DNA from: Halomonas colorata
GTDB lineage: Bacteria > Pseudomonadota > Gammaproteobacteria > Pseudomonadales > Halomonadaceae
Reading direction: 5' to 3'
Assembly (NCBI RefSeq): GCF_014897985.1
Contig: NZ_JABUZA010000028.1
Coordinates: forward strand, 1-60,548
Length of the DNA: 60,548 bases
Position numbers and translations under genes: made by a program. Shown piece after piece: positions 37,375 to 46,494 of this stretch; within the stretch, counting starts at the first letter, position 1; every line of letters starts with the position of its first letter. The notes beneath the pieces are model-generated. The model was not told the DNA's origin. It saw only the letters and a program-made list of their open reading frames with translations, and did not search any database.

Positions 37375-39297
37375 ATGCTGTCATCCCTGCGCTTGCGCAT
37401 CCTGGTCATCACTCTGGTGGTGATTACTCTTGCATTGACCATCAACGCCGCGGTCAGCTATCTCACCTTGAAGACACATAACGATGAACAGGTGACCCAA
37501 CAGTTGGCGTCCATCTCCCAAGGGAATGCTCTGGCGATCGAGGAGTGGATTGCTTCCCGTACGGCGATGATAGAGGCAGCGCGTACGCCGTTGCTCAATG
37601 GCGACCCGACTTCACCGCTCATCCAGCTCGCCGAGTCAGGCGGGTTTATGATTGCGTTTTTTAGTCAAACCGACGGCACCCACACCACTTCTACCGGATT
37701 GGTACCAGGCGGTGATTACGATCCTCGCACCCGGCCCTGGTACCAATTAGCCGTGGCGCAGGATGCAACCACCGTGTCTCCACCCTACGTAGATGCAGAT
37801 ACCGGTAAATTAGTGGTTACTTTTGCAACGCCCGTCAAACGCAATGGAAGCCTTTACGGCGTCATCGGCGGCGATGTGGCGATCGATAATCTGGTCAGTC
37901 AGGTCAATGCCATTAGGCCAACACCGTCGAGCTTCGCCTTTTTAAGTAGCGCTGGCGAGACAGTGGTTGCACACCCGGAGGCGGCGCTTACTCTGCAGCC
38001 GCTTACCCGGCTTAGCGATACCTTGACGCCCACTACTATCGAGCGGCTAAATGCAACCCGCAATGCTTGGGAACCCATCAAAGTCAATGGCCAGAACAAG
38101 CGGATTACGACAACCCCCATTGCAGGTACCGACTGGGAGCTCGGCGTAGCGCTTGATGAGTACGAAGCAACCGCAGGCCTACGCGCTATTATCAAGGTCG
38201 CACTGATTACTCTGCTCACCATTATTGCCATCACTGCCGTGCTGCTAAGCCTATGGCTAAAGCGTACTTTCTCTGGCCTTGAGCGCGCACGGGATGCGCT
38301 AGATGATATCGCGAGTGGTGAAGGCGATCTGACCCGCCGGCTGCCAGAGCAAGGTCGTGATGAAGTGGCCCAAATAAGTGGTGCCTTCAACCGCTTCGTC
38401 GGCAAAATGGAAGCGGTATTGATGGATGTACGCGCAAGCAGTGAATCCGTACATCACGCCGCCAATGAAATCGCTATGGGTGGCCAGGATCTTTCCCGTC
38501 GTACCGATAACGCAGCGGCCAGTCTTCAGCAAACGTCCGCTTCGATTGAAGAAATCACCAGTACCGTCCAGCATACGGCGGCCTCGGCGCAGGAAGCCAA
38601 CAAACTTTCGCAAACCGCTTCAGAAGTCGCTAACGAGGGCGGAAGAGTCGTGGCAAATGTGGTGACCACCATGGAAGAGATCACCCGCTCCTCCGACAAA
38701 ATCGGTGAGATCGTCACCCTGATGAACAGCATTTCCTTCCAGACCAATCTGTTGGCACTCAACGCCTCGGTGGAAGCTGCGCGCGCTGGCGAGCATGGAC
38801 GCGGATTTGCAGTGGTGGCTGATGAAGTACGCAAGCTAGCGGGGCGTAGTAGTGATGCCGCCAGTGATATTCAGAAGCTGATCGAAGATTCACAAAACAA
38901 GGTAAATAACGGCACGACGTTAGTCCGTAATGCTGGCACGACCATGCAGGATATCGTGGCCCATATCACCCGCGTGACCGATGTTCTGGAAGAGATCAAG
39001 GCAGCCACCAGCGAGCAAAGCGATGGTATTAATCAAGTCAACATTGCGGTTGCCGAACTGGATCGTATGACCCAAGAGAACGCAGCCATGGTGGAAGAGT
39101 CCACTACTGCCGCTGAGCAACTGAAAGAGCAGGCCGACCACCTGGCGGGCACCATCGGTAGTTTCAAGATGTCACAGGCCAGGCCCGCTGCCCACACCAC
39201 AGCGCCGATGACGGCCCCGACGAAGAGGCCAGCGCTCGCATCACAGTCCCGGCAGGCACCAGCCGTCACTACCCAGGACGAGTGGGACGAATTCTAA
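37375..39297 (+). CDS. Methyl-accepting chemotaxis protein 4 with CheR-docking tail
   Basis: This 640-residue chemoreceptor is closest to receptor 1. It has a helix at about 8-28 and a dCache_1 sensor with RTRPWYQLAVAQ, SPPYVDAD and IGGDV, the same R-x-WY ... Y ... D pattern. HAMP and the rod with [20 protein letters not shown] follow. Unlike the other three it has a flexible Ala/Thr/Pro linker (about 600-633) and ends in DEWDEF. The last five residues EWDEF fit the xWxxF pentapeptide that binds CheR and CheB in high-abundance receptors. It may therefore assist methylation of its tail-less neighbours. The stop lies eight bases from the convergent LysR gene. Confidence 0.92.
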   Translation: MLSSLRLRILVITLVVITLALTINAAVSYLTLKTHNDEQVTQQLASISQGNALAIEEWIASRTAMIEAARTPLLNGDPTSPLIQLAESGGFMIAFFSQTDGTHTTSTGLVPGGDYDPRTRPWYQLAVAQDATTVSPPYVDADTGKLVVTFATPVKRNGSLYGVIGGDVAIDNLVSQVNAIRPTPSSFAFLSSAGETVVAHPEAALTLQPLTRLSDTLTPTTIERLNATRNAWEPIKVNGQNKRITTTPIAGTDWELGVALDEYEATAGLRAIIKVALITLLTIIAITAVLLSLWLKRTFSGLERARDALDDIASGEGDLTRRLPEQGRDEVAQISGAFNRFVGKMEAVLMDVRASSESVHHAANEIAMGGQDLSRRTDNAAASLQQTSASIEEITSTVQHTAASAQEANKLSQTASEVANEGGRVVANVVTTMEEITRSSDKIGEIVTLMNSISFQTNLLALNASVEAARAGEHGRGFAVVADEVRKLAGRSSDAASDIQKLIEDSQNKVNNGTTLVRNAGTTMQDIVAHITRVTDVLEEIKAATSEQSDGINQVNIAVAELDRMTQENAAMVEESTTAAEQLKEQADHLAGTIGSFKMSQARPAAHTTAPMTAPTKRPALASQSRQAPAVTTQDEWDEF

Positions 39298-39305
39298 CGC
39301 AGCGT

Positions 39306-40232
39306 TCAAGGCACCGGCGGCAGCTCAATATCATCACTGCGCTTGGCGCTAGCGGTCATTTCGCGGCACAGGCGCAGGAACTCGCGTACGCCGGTCGTCA
39401 GGTACTTGTGGCGATGCCAGATAAAGGTGAACTGACGCTTTAGATCCAGCTCCGGCGTGGGTAGCGGTACCAGGCTGCCACGCCGGAAGGCATCGCGCAG
39501 CGCCAGGCGAGATACGCAGCCGATACCCAGGCCAGACTCCACTGCACGTTTAATCCCTTCGGTATGTTCAAGCTCCAGCAGCGTATTAAAGCGGCTGCGC
39601 CGGTGGCGCGCGGCATGCTCCAGGGTCATCCGGGTGCCTGAGCCCTCTTCGCGCATGATCCAGTCTTCGCGCAGCAGTTGCTCAAGCTCAAGATGGTCTT
39701 TTCCGGCTAAAGGATGGCGCGGCGAGCAGAACACGCACAGCTCATCTTCGACCCAGGGCTGGCTGATGATCATCTCGTCGTCGCACTGGCCTTCGATCAG
39801 GCCCAGATCCAGCGAGTGCTGGCGCACGCTTTCGATAATATGGCGTGTGTTGCGCACCGAAAGGCGCACCCGGCTGCCGGGGTAGCGCTGCATGAAATCG
39901 CTGATCAGAAGCGTTGCCAGATAGTTGCCGATTGTCAGGGTCGCGCCTACATCCAACGTGCCTACGCCCTGCTGCCCGCGCAGCAGCTCCTCGATCTCCT
40001 CGCCACGGTCAAGCAGAGCAACCGCCTTGGGCAGAAGTTGGAAGCCCAGCGCATTGAGCTTTAAGCGCTTGCCTATGCGGTCAAGCAGCTGGCAATCGAA
40101 CTGTCTTTCCAGTTCAGCCAGAGCGGTACTCGTAGCCGACTGCGACATGGCCAAGGCGCGGGCGGCGTGAGAGACGCTTTCATGCTGGGCTACCGCTACA
40201 AACACTTCCAGCTGGCGCAAGGTGTAGTGCAT
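39306..40232 (-). CDS. finR: LysR-family regulator, FinR-type
   Basis: This 308-residue regulator has an N-terminal winged helix-turn-helix (LRQLEVFVAVAQHESVSHAA, then ALAMSQSATSTALAELE, residues 6-42) and a periplasmic-binding-protein-like effector domain from about 90. It is divergently oriented to fpr with a 164-base shared promoter region. That arrangement is known for FinR in Pseudomonas, which activates fpr under superoxide stress. The FinR call relies on this arrangement. The soxR gene elsewhere in the window is not adjacent. Effector is unknown. Confidence 0.75.
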   Translation of the reverse strand: MHYTLRQLEVFVAVAQHESVSHAARALAMSQSATSTALAELERQFDCQLLDRIGKRLKLNALGFQLLPKAVALLDRGEEIEELLRGQQGVGTLDVGATLTIGNYLATLLISDFMQRYPGSRVRLSVRNTRHIIESVRQHSLDLGLIEGQCDDEMIISQPWVEDELCVFCSPRHPLAGKDHLELEQLLREDWIMREEGSGTRMTLEHAARHRRSRFNTLLELEHTEGIKRAVESGLGIGCVSRLALRDAFRRGSLVPLPTPELDLKRQFTFIWHRHKYLTTGVREFLRLCREMTASAKRSDDIELPPVP

Positions 40233-40396
40233 ACAAGGCCTATATCTATTTTAGAGATAAACGTTATCAATATAATTTGCTTAACAGATATACCACTCTT
40301 TGCTTAGACTTACTGACAACGTTTTAAGAAATTTTTATTCTTTTTAAGTATATGAGTGGTGAGGCTAACGCTTTATCACCTGAGGGAGAAGTCGGC
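40233..40396. promoter_or_regulatory. Divergent finR-fpr promoter region
   Basis: This 164-base AT-rich region separates finR and fpr. ATATCTATTTTAGAGATAAACG (40248-40269) contains a loose ATCT...AGAT inverted repeat of the kind LysR proteins bind. GAGGGAGAAG at 40381-40390 is the fpr ribosome site. Confidence 0.45.
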
Positions 40397-41173
40397 ATGA
40401 GTAAGTTTGCGTTAGAAGAAGTACTCAGCGTTCACCACTGGAACGATACCCTGTTTAGCTTCCGCACCACGCGTGAGCGTAGCCTGCGCTTCAAAACTGG
40501 CCAGTTCGTCATGATTGGCCTTGAAGTTAATGGCAAACCGCTGATGCGCGCTTACTCCATTGCCAGCCCCAACTACGAAGACCACCTTGAGTTTTTCAGT
40601 ATCAAAGTGCCCGATGGTCCGCTGACCTCACGCCTTCAGCACCTGAAAGTGGGCGATCAGATCATGGTCAGCCGCAAGCCAACCGGTACGCTGGTTTGCG
40701 ACGACCTGCTGCCGGGTCGCAACCTGTATATGCTTTCAACCGGTACGGGGCTGGCGCCGTTTATGAGCCTGATTCAAGATCCGGAAGTCTATGAGCGCTA
40801 CGATAAAGTCGTACTGGTACACGGCGTGCGTGAAGTCTCTGAGCTGGCCTACGCCGACTTTATTACCAAAGAGCTGCCTGCCCACGAGTATCTGGGCGAA
40901 GATATCGCCAACAAGCTGGTTTATTACCCCACGGTAACCCGTGAAGAGTTCCACACCATGGGGCGCTTAACCGACCATATTCGCAGCGGTAAAATCTTCG
41001 AAGATACTGGCCTTCCGCCGATCGACCCGCGCCAGGATCGCGCGATGATCTGCGGTAGCCCCGCCATGCTGGACGACACCAGTGCGCTTTTGGATGAACT
41101 CGGCCTGAATATCTCCCCGCGTATGGGCGAGCCGGGTGATTACGTGATCGAGCGTGCGTTTGTTGAGAAGTGA
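40397..41173 (+). CDS. fpr: Ferredoxin(flavodoxin)-NADP reductase
   Basis: This 258-residue FAD enzyme passes electrons between NADPH and ferredoxin or flavodoxin. The FAD motif RAYSIAS is at 51-57. FFSIKVPDGPLTSRLQHL follows, with STGTGLAPFMSLIQDPEVYE (about residues 113-132) for NADP binding and MICGSPAMLDDT near 217. The C-terminus VERAF-like VIERAFVEK is the subclass ending that stacks on FAD in Pseudomonas-type Fpr. ATG 40397 is selected by the strong GAGGGAG site rather than the upstream in-frame ATG. Expression is probably under the divergent FinR-type regulator. A heptanucleotide repeat array begins seven bases after its stop. Confidence 0.93.
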   Translation: MSKFALEEVLSVHHWNDTLFSFRTTRERSLRFKTGQFVMIGLEVNGKPLMRAYSIASPNYEDHLEFFSIKVPDGPLTSRLQHLKVGDQIMVSRKPTGTLVCDDLLPGRNLYMLSTGTGLAPFMSLIQDPEVYERYDKVVLVHGVREVSELAYADFITKELPAHEYLGEDIANKLVYYPTVTREEFHTMGRLTDHIRSGKIFEDTGLPPIDPRQDRAMICGSPAMLDDTSALLDELGLNISPRMGEPGDYVIERAFVEK

Positions 41174-41179
41174 TTTGTT

Positions 41180-41248
41180 GGTGAAGGGTGAAGGGTGAAG
41201 GGTGAAGGGTGAAGGGTGAAGGGTGAAGGGTGAAGGGTGAAGGGTGAA
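41180..41248 (+). repeat. GGTGAAG heptanucleotide tandem array
   Basis: Nine perfect copies plus six bases of a tenth copy of GGTGAAG run without interruption between the fpr stop and a terminator. A degenerate complementary stretch (CACCACTCAC... CATTCACCAG) lies at about 41330-41372 on the other side of that terminator. It is non-coding and not CRISPR-like, since there are no spacers. Confidence 0.95.
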
Positions 41249-41286
41249 TAGAAGATTCTAGCCACTATCGCTAACACCTCATTAAC

Positions 41287-41324
41287 AAAAAGCCCCTGCT
41301 GGAAATAATCCACAGGGGCTTTTT
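41287..41324. terminator. Bidirectional terminator between fpr and the second PII gene
   Basis: AAAAAGCCCCTG (41287-41298) and CAGGGGCTTTTT (41313-41324) form a perfect stem. The A and T arms act as U-runs for both convergent genes. Confidence 0.85.
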
Positions 41325-41374
41325 CTACTACTCACCACTCACGCCTTACCATTCACCACTCACCATTCACCAGA

Positions 41375-41797
<423 letters not shown>

Positions 41798-41812
41798 CTA
41801 CAGGCAGAGAAT

Positions 41813-41839
41813 AAAAAGGCCTTCCTCGAAAGGAAGGCC
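41813..41839 (-). terminator. Terminator after amtB
   Basis: On the minus strand GGCCTTCCT (41839-41831) and AGGAAGGCC (41826-41818) pair with a four-base loop and lead into TTTTT. It should end the glnK-amtB transcript before the second PII gene. Confidence 0.85.
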
Positions 41840-41876
41840 ATAAGGAGCACGCCAGCTCACTTGCTTAGCATTATGC

Positions 41877-43124
41877 TTATTTCTTAACGCTAAACTCGGG
41901 GTAGGCTTCAAGACCGCATTCTGCGATATCCACGCCTTCATACTCTTCTTCTTCGCTAACCCGGATGCCCATGATGGCTTTAAGCACCAGCCAGACCACC
42001 AGGCTTGCAAGGAACACCCAGGCAAAGATGCCGACGATACCGATCAGCTGAGCGCCGAAGGAGGCTTCCTCATTAGTGATCGGCACAGCCAGAACACCCC
42101 AGATACCTACCACGCCGTGCACTGAAATCGCACCGACCGGATCGTCCAGCTTCAGCTTATCAAGCGTGATGATCGCGATAACCACAATCAAACCGCCCAA
42201 TGCACCGATAGTTGCAGCCCCTAAACCTGTTGGGGAAAGCGGGTCGGCGGTGATCGCGACAAGGCCCGCAAGCGCGCCGTTGAGCGCCATGGTGAGATCC
42301 GCCTTACGGAACCACAGCTTGGCCAGAACCAATGCAGCAATCACGCCGCCAGCCGCAGCAGCATTGGTATTCACAAACACTTGGGCGACGTTGTTGGCCG
42401 AGCCGATATCCGACATTTTCAGCTCAGAGCCACCGTTAAAGCCGAACCAGCCCATCCACAGAATAAACGTACCCAGCGTTGCCAGCGGCATGTTGGCGCC
42501 GGGGATCGCATGGATAGCGCCATCTTTACCGTACTTGCCTTTCCGTGGGCCGAGCACCAGCACACCGGCCAGGGCCGCCGCAGCGCCGGCCATATGCACA
42601 ATGCCTGAACCGGCGTAATCCGAGTAACCCACTTCAGACAACCAGCCGCCGCCCCAGGTCCAGTAGCCGGAAATAGGATAGATAAATGCTGTCATCACCA
42701 CAGCAAACGCCAGGAAGGCCCAGAGCTTCATGCGTTCAGCCACGGCGCCCGACACAATCGACATCGCGGTTGCAACAAACACGACCTGGAAGAAGTAGTC
42801 CGCGCGCATGGAGTAGTACGGCGCATCTTCACCGCCGGCCGTCACCGCATCCATGCTGTTTTCAGCGCCAATCAAGAAGCCCAGGCTCGGCAGGAAGCCG
42901 CCTTCGCTGCTTGAATACATGATGTAGTAGCCCACCAGTAAGTACATGGTGCAGGCAATGGCGAATAGCGCGATGTTTTTAGTTAGAATTTCCGCGGTAT
43001 TCTTGGAGCGCACCAGGCCTGCTTCGAGCATGGCAAAGCCCGCGGCCATCCACATGACCAGCACACCGCAAATCAAGAAGTAAAACGTATCGAGCGCGTA
43101 GCTCAGATCAGCCAGTTCATTCAT
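41877..43124 (-). CDS. amtB: Ammonium transporter AmtB
   Basis: This 415-residue inner-membrane channel has eleven helices. Unlike E. coli AmtB no cleavable signal is evident; the N-terminus is MNELADLSYALDTFYFLICG. Conserved parts include GFAMLEAGLVRSKNTAEILT (about residues 28-47), and GSGIVHMAGAAAALAGVLVL (about 163-182), which carries the first pore histidine. HGVVGIWGVLAVPI near 335 carries the second histidine of the twin-His pore. The cytoplasmic C-terminal tail SEEEEYEGVDIAECGLEAYP, the PII docking region, is complete. It lies 46 bases after the first PII gene, the classic glnK-amtB operon. Confidence 0.95.
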   Translation of the reverse strand: MNELADLSYALDTFYFLICGVLVMWMAAGFAMLEAGLVRSKNTAEILTKNIALFAIACTMYLLVGYYIMYSSSEGGFLPSLGFLIGAENSMDAVTAGGEDAPYYSMRADYFFQVVFVATAMSIVSGAVAERMKLWAFLAFAVVMTAFIYPISGYWTWGGGWLSEVGYSDYAGSGIVHMAGAAAALAGVLVLGPRKGKYGKDGAIHAIPGANMPLATLGTFILWMGWFGFNGGSELKMSDIGSANNVAQVFVNTNAAAAGGVIAALVLAKLWFRKADLTMALNGALAGLVAITADPLSPTGLGAATIGALGGLIVVIAIITLDKLKLDDPVGAISVHGVVGIWGVLAVPITNEEASFGAQLIGIVGIFAWVFLASLVVWLVLKAIMGIRVSEEEEYEGVDIAECGLEAYPEFSVKK

Positions 43125-43170
43125 TGTTAGTTCCCCGTTGAACTATGAAAGTATCCCTGTCACTCACTGC

Positions 43171-43629
<459 letters not shown>

Positions 43630-43674
43630 TTATATTTAAAAAATGAAAATCTAAGCACGAAAAAGGAGCATCGC

Positions 43675-43803
43675 TTGGCTGACGCGGCAAGGCATGCACC
43701 AGCACAGCGCAATCAGAATATGCCGCCGCACCAAGAAGAAGCGCAGCGCTTCATTGAAGACAAATCCCTAAAACACGCCATGCAATACATGCGTACTCTT
43801 TAA
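43675..43803 (+). CDS. Possible 42-residue protein with TTG start
   Basis: AAGGAG lies seven bases before TTG 43675, giving a short frame to TAA at 43801-43803. The frame starts LADAARHAPAQRNQN and ends RFIEDKSLKHAMQYMRTL. The last 25 residues would form an amphipathic helix. It lies between the divergent glnK promoter and ubiK, reading towards ubiK. I recognise no family. The ribosome site and codon use favour a real small gene, but it could be chance. Confidence 0.4.
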   Translation: MADAARHAPAQRNQNMPPHQEEAQRFIEDKSLKHAMQYMRTL

Positions 43804-43863
43804 GGGTTGCGTATCCTTGAGAGAGTGCCCACTTTTGTATGACCCCCTATCAAGGAGAGAACG

Positions 43864-44235
43864 ATGGCGCCCCAAGACCGTATTAGCCGATTGGCCCAGC
43901 AGATTGGCGATCGTTTACAGAATGCATCACAAGCCCCCGAGGATATTCAGAAAGGTGTACAGCAGGTCGTTCGCGGCGCCTTTGACCGTCTCGAACTCGT
44001 CTCTCGGGAAGACTTTGATATCCTGATGGATGTACTGCAGCGCACGCGCTCCCGCGTGGAGGCACTGGAGCGTCAGGTGGCAAACCTGGAAACCACGATT
44101 GAAAACCAGAAGTCTGCGCCACAGACGCCCGCGCCCACGGCTTCTGTCGAAGCGACGGAAGAAAAGCCTAAGGCCGACGACACGGCAGCCCCCAGCAAGC
44201 CAGCCGCTAGCCGCAATCTGAAAGACGATAAGTAA
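43864..44235 (+). CDS. ubiK: Ubiquinone biosynthesis accessory factor UbiK
   Basis: This 123-residue protein of the BMFP/YqiC family helps organise ubiquinone synthesis with UbiJ. The N-terminal half is helical and forms a coiled coil: RISRLAQQIGDRLQNA, then LVSREDFDILMDVLQRTRSR and VEALERQVANLETTIE (about residues 60-75). The C-terminal third is a Pro/Ala/Lys linker ending in NLKDDK. CAAGGAGAG precedes ATG 43864. In pseudomonads and relatives this gene lies near glnK-amtB and comM; here comM is more than twelve kilobases away. Confidence 0.9.
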   Translation: MAPQDRISRLAQQIGDRLQNASQAPEDIQKGVQQVVRGAFDRLELVSREDFDILMDVLQRTRSRVEALERQVANLETTIENQKSAPQTPAPTASVEATEEKPKADDTAAPSKPAASRNLKDDK

Positions 44236-44251
44236 GGTTACCCTGGCTAAC

Positions 44252-44272
44252 GATGAGAACATTTATCATTGC
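44252..44272. promoter_or_regulatory. Possible Fur box upstream of the IutA-like gene
   Basis: GATGAGAACATTTATCATTGC shares the spaced AT-rich palindromic pattern of GATAATGATAATCATTATC, with several mismatches. It lies about 60 bases before the receptor start. The match is partial. Confidence 0.4.
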
Positions 44273-44330
44273 GTTTCCTCTCGCCAATGATAGGATCACG
44301 GTTAACAACAACCTGTTCTCTGGATAACCC

Positions 44331-46475
44331 ATGAACCGCACTATCGTATTAAGCGTCGGTCTTTTGAGCGGCGCTTTTCCTTTGCTGGCCTTTGCACAAA
44401 CCTCCAATGCACAGACAGCAGCTGCCCACACGAATGAAAGCGCCGCCCAGGAAACGCTAGTCGTCGTAGGCTCGCGTACGCCAACGCATATCAGCCAGAT
44501 TTCAGGCGCCGTTCATATCGTTGAGAACGAAGAGCTTCAGCAACAGATCAGTACGGGCGGCGACCTGAAAACGGCCTTGGGCAAGCTGGTACCGGGGCTC
44601 GATTTTGGCCCGCAGGGCCGCACCAACGCGGGGCAGAACATGCGTGGGCGCAGCGTTCAAGTATTGATTGACGGCGTTTCACTGAACAATTCGCGCGGCT
44701 TATCGCGCCAGTTCGATGCCATTGATCCGTTCAATATCGAACGCGTCGAAGTGCTCTCGGGCACCAGCAGCCTGTATGGCGGTGGCGCCACGGGCGGGCT
44801 GATCAACATTATTACCAAGCAGGGCGAAAGCGGCGCCCCGCATTTTGAAACCCAGGCTAGTGTCACCGGCGGCTTCAACCACAGCCATGATCTTGATCGT
44901 CGCCTCTCCCAGTCGGCCAGCGGCGGTAACGATACGGTACAGGGGCGCATTGGCGTATCGCTGGTCGAAAATGGCCGCCAGTACGACGCCAGAGGCGATG
45001 AGATTTTTCCTGATATCGCCCAGAGCGATCTGCAGGACAACCGCAGCCTGGATATTTTAGGCAACGTGCGCGTCGAGCTAAGCGATGAACAGACGCTAAC
45101 GCTCAGTGGCCAGCTTTATGAGTCAGGCAAGCAGGGCGACCGTGGAGTTTACTATCCCAACCTGGCGGCCGCTGCGCCAAACCTTGACGATGCCGATATC
45201 CGCGACGGCTTTACCGCCGACCGCGACCCGCGCACCGACCGCAAAATGTTTAGCGTCAATTATCACCATGCCAATCTGCTGAATCAGGATTTCTATCTTC
45301 AGGCATTCCATCGTGAAGAAGAATCCAGTTTCCACCCATTCCCCTACGCAGCCCAAGGCGGTGGCTATTACTTTGCGGCCTCCCAGCAGAACACCACGCT
45401 AAGCGGCTTGAAAGGACTTTTCTCGGCGGACCTGACGGACAGCCTTAACCTGACCTATGGCGCCGACCTGGACCGTGAATCCTTCGACGCCACGCAGATG
45501 CGCTTTGATCGCGCGGCAAGCGATGCCTCCGGTGGGCTCGTGCAGCGCGCCGACCGTATCACACCGCGCTACCCGGGCTTCGAGATCGATACTCTGGCGC
45601 TGTTTGCCCAGAGCGAGTGGTGGGCAACGGATCAGCTCCAGCTCAGCGGCGGCATTCGCCACCAGCGCATGGACGTGGATATCGACGACTTCAACAACGT
45701 GCCGGGCGGCTCGAGTGACTACGACGTCACGCTGTATAACGTAAGCGCCCTGTACGACTTCGACAACGGCCACCAGAGCTGGCTGGGCTACTCGGAAGGC
45801 TTCGAGTTGCCCGACCCTTCCAAGTACTACGGCCGCGCCGGGCAAACTGTGGCGGACAATCCGTTGGACGGTATCAAGACCCAGCAGGTGGAGCTTGGCT
45901 GGCGCTACCGTGGCGGCGACTGGATGACCCAGGCCGCGGTTTACTATGCCTGGTCGGATACCGCCATGGAGCTTGATAGTGACCTGAACGTTACTCAGGT
46001 CGACGACGACCGTCGCGATTACGGGCTGGAAGCCTCGGTCACCCGCTTTATCGGCGACCACTGGGAAGTGGGCGGCACGCTGCATACACTCGTCTCAGAG
46101 CGCAAGGAAGATGGCCGTTGGCAGGATCGCGGCATTACCGTGGCGCCCTACCCTTCGCAGGATAGCCTGACCGCTCATATTGCCTGGGCAGATAATGATC
46201 GAACGCTGCGCCTTCAAGGCAGCCATGCGCGCGATTACAAGGACAGTGACGATGGCCGCATCGACGGCTTCACTACCTTCGACCTGATCGGCAGTCAGGA
46301 TACCGCGCTGGGTACTCTCAGCCTGGGTATCAGCAACTTGACCGATGAGCAGTATTCAACCCCTTGGGGGCAGCGCGCCGTAGGTTTCTACTCACCCACC
46401 TACGGGCCGGCATACCTCTACGATTACCAGGGTCGTGGCCGTACGTTCACACTGGGTTGGTCACTGGATTACTAA
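44331..46475 (+). CDS. iutA: IutA-like ferric aerobactin-type TonB-dependent receptor
   Basis: This 714-residue outer-membrane receptor has a signal peptide (SVGLLSGAFPLLAFA, cleavage about residue 23) and a TonB box near ETLVVVG. The plug domain runs to about residue 170, followed by a 22-strand barrel ending in aromatic YY-type GWSLDY. Plug segments VENEELQQQISTGGDLKTAL, NMRGRSVQVLIDGVSLNNSR and GTSSLYGGGATGGLINIITK align block by block with E. coli IutA as I recall it. So does the barrel end WGQRAVGFYSPTYGPAYLYD. Aerobactin or a related citrate-hydroxamate siderophore is the likely ligand. No siderophore synthesis genes are nearby, so the siderophore may be made by others. An AraC regulator follows. 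Confidence 0.82.
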   Translation: MNRTIVLSVGLLSGAFPLLAFAQTSNAQTAAAHTNESAAQETLVVVGSRTPTHISQISGAVHIVENEELQQQISTGGDLKTALGKLVPGLDFGPQGRTNAGQNMRGRSVQVLIDGVSLNNSRGLSRQFDAIDPFNIERVEVLSGTSSLYGGGATGGLINIITKQGESGAPHFETQASVTGGFNHSHDLDRRLSQSASGGNDTVQGRIGVSLVENGRQYDARGDEIFPDIAQSDLQDNRSLDILGNVRVELSDEQTLTLSGQLYESGKQGDRGVYYPNLAAAAPNLDDADIRDGFTADRDPRTDRKMFSVNYHHANLLNQDFYLQAFHREEESSFHPFPYAAQGGGYYFAASQQNTTLSGLKGLFSADLTDSLNLTYGADLDRESFDATQMRFDRAASDASGGLVQRADRITPRYPGFEIDTLALFAQSEWWATDQLQLSGGIRHQRMDVDIDDFNNVPGGSSDYDVTLYNVSALYDFDNGHQSWLGYSEGFELPDPSKYYGRAGQTVADNPLDGIKTQQVELGWRYRGGDWMTQAAVYYAWSDTAMELDSDLNVTQVDDDRRDYGLEASVTRFIGDHWEVGGTLHTLVSERKEDGRWQDRGITVAPYPSQDSLTAHIAWADNDRTLRLQGSHARDYKDSDDGRIDGFTTFDLIGSQDTALGTLSLGISNLTDEQYSTPWGQRAVGFYSPTYGPAYLYDYQGRGRTFTLGWSLDY

Positions 46476-46494
46476 GCCATAGGTCAGTCTATCG

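Noticed and set aside
41180..41248. CRISPR-like array
   Set aside because: The heptamers are contiguous with no spacers and no cas genes nearby; it is a simple tandem repeat.
44331..46475. Assigning the first receptor as a heme or vitamin B12 receptor
   Set aside because: Plug and C-terminal blocks align with IutA rather than HasR, HmuR or BtuB types.
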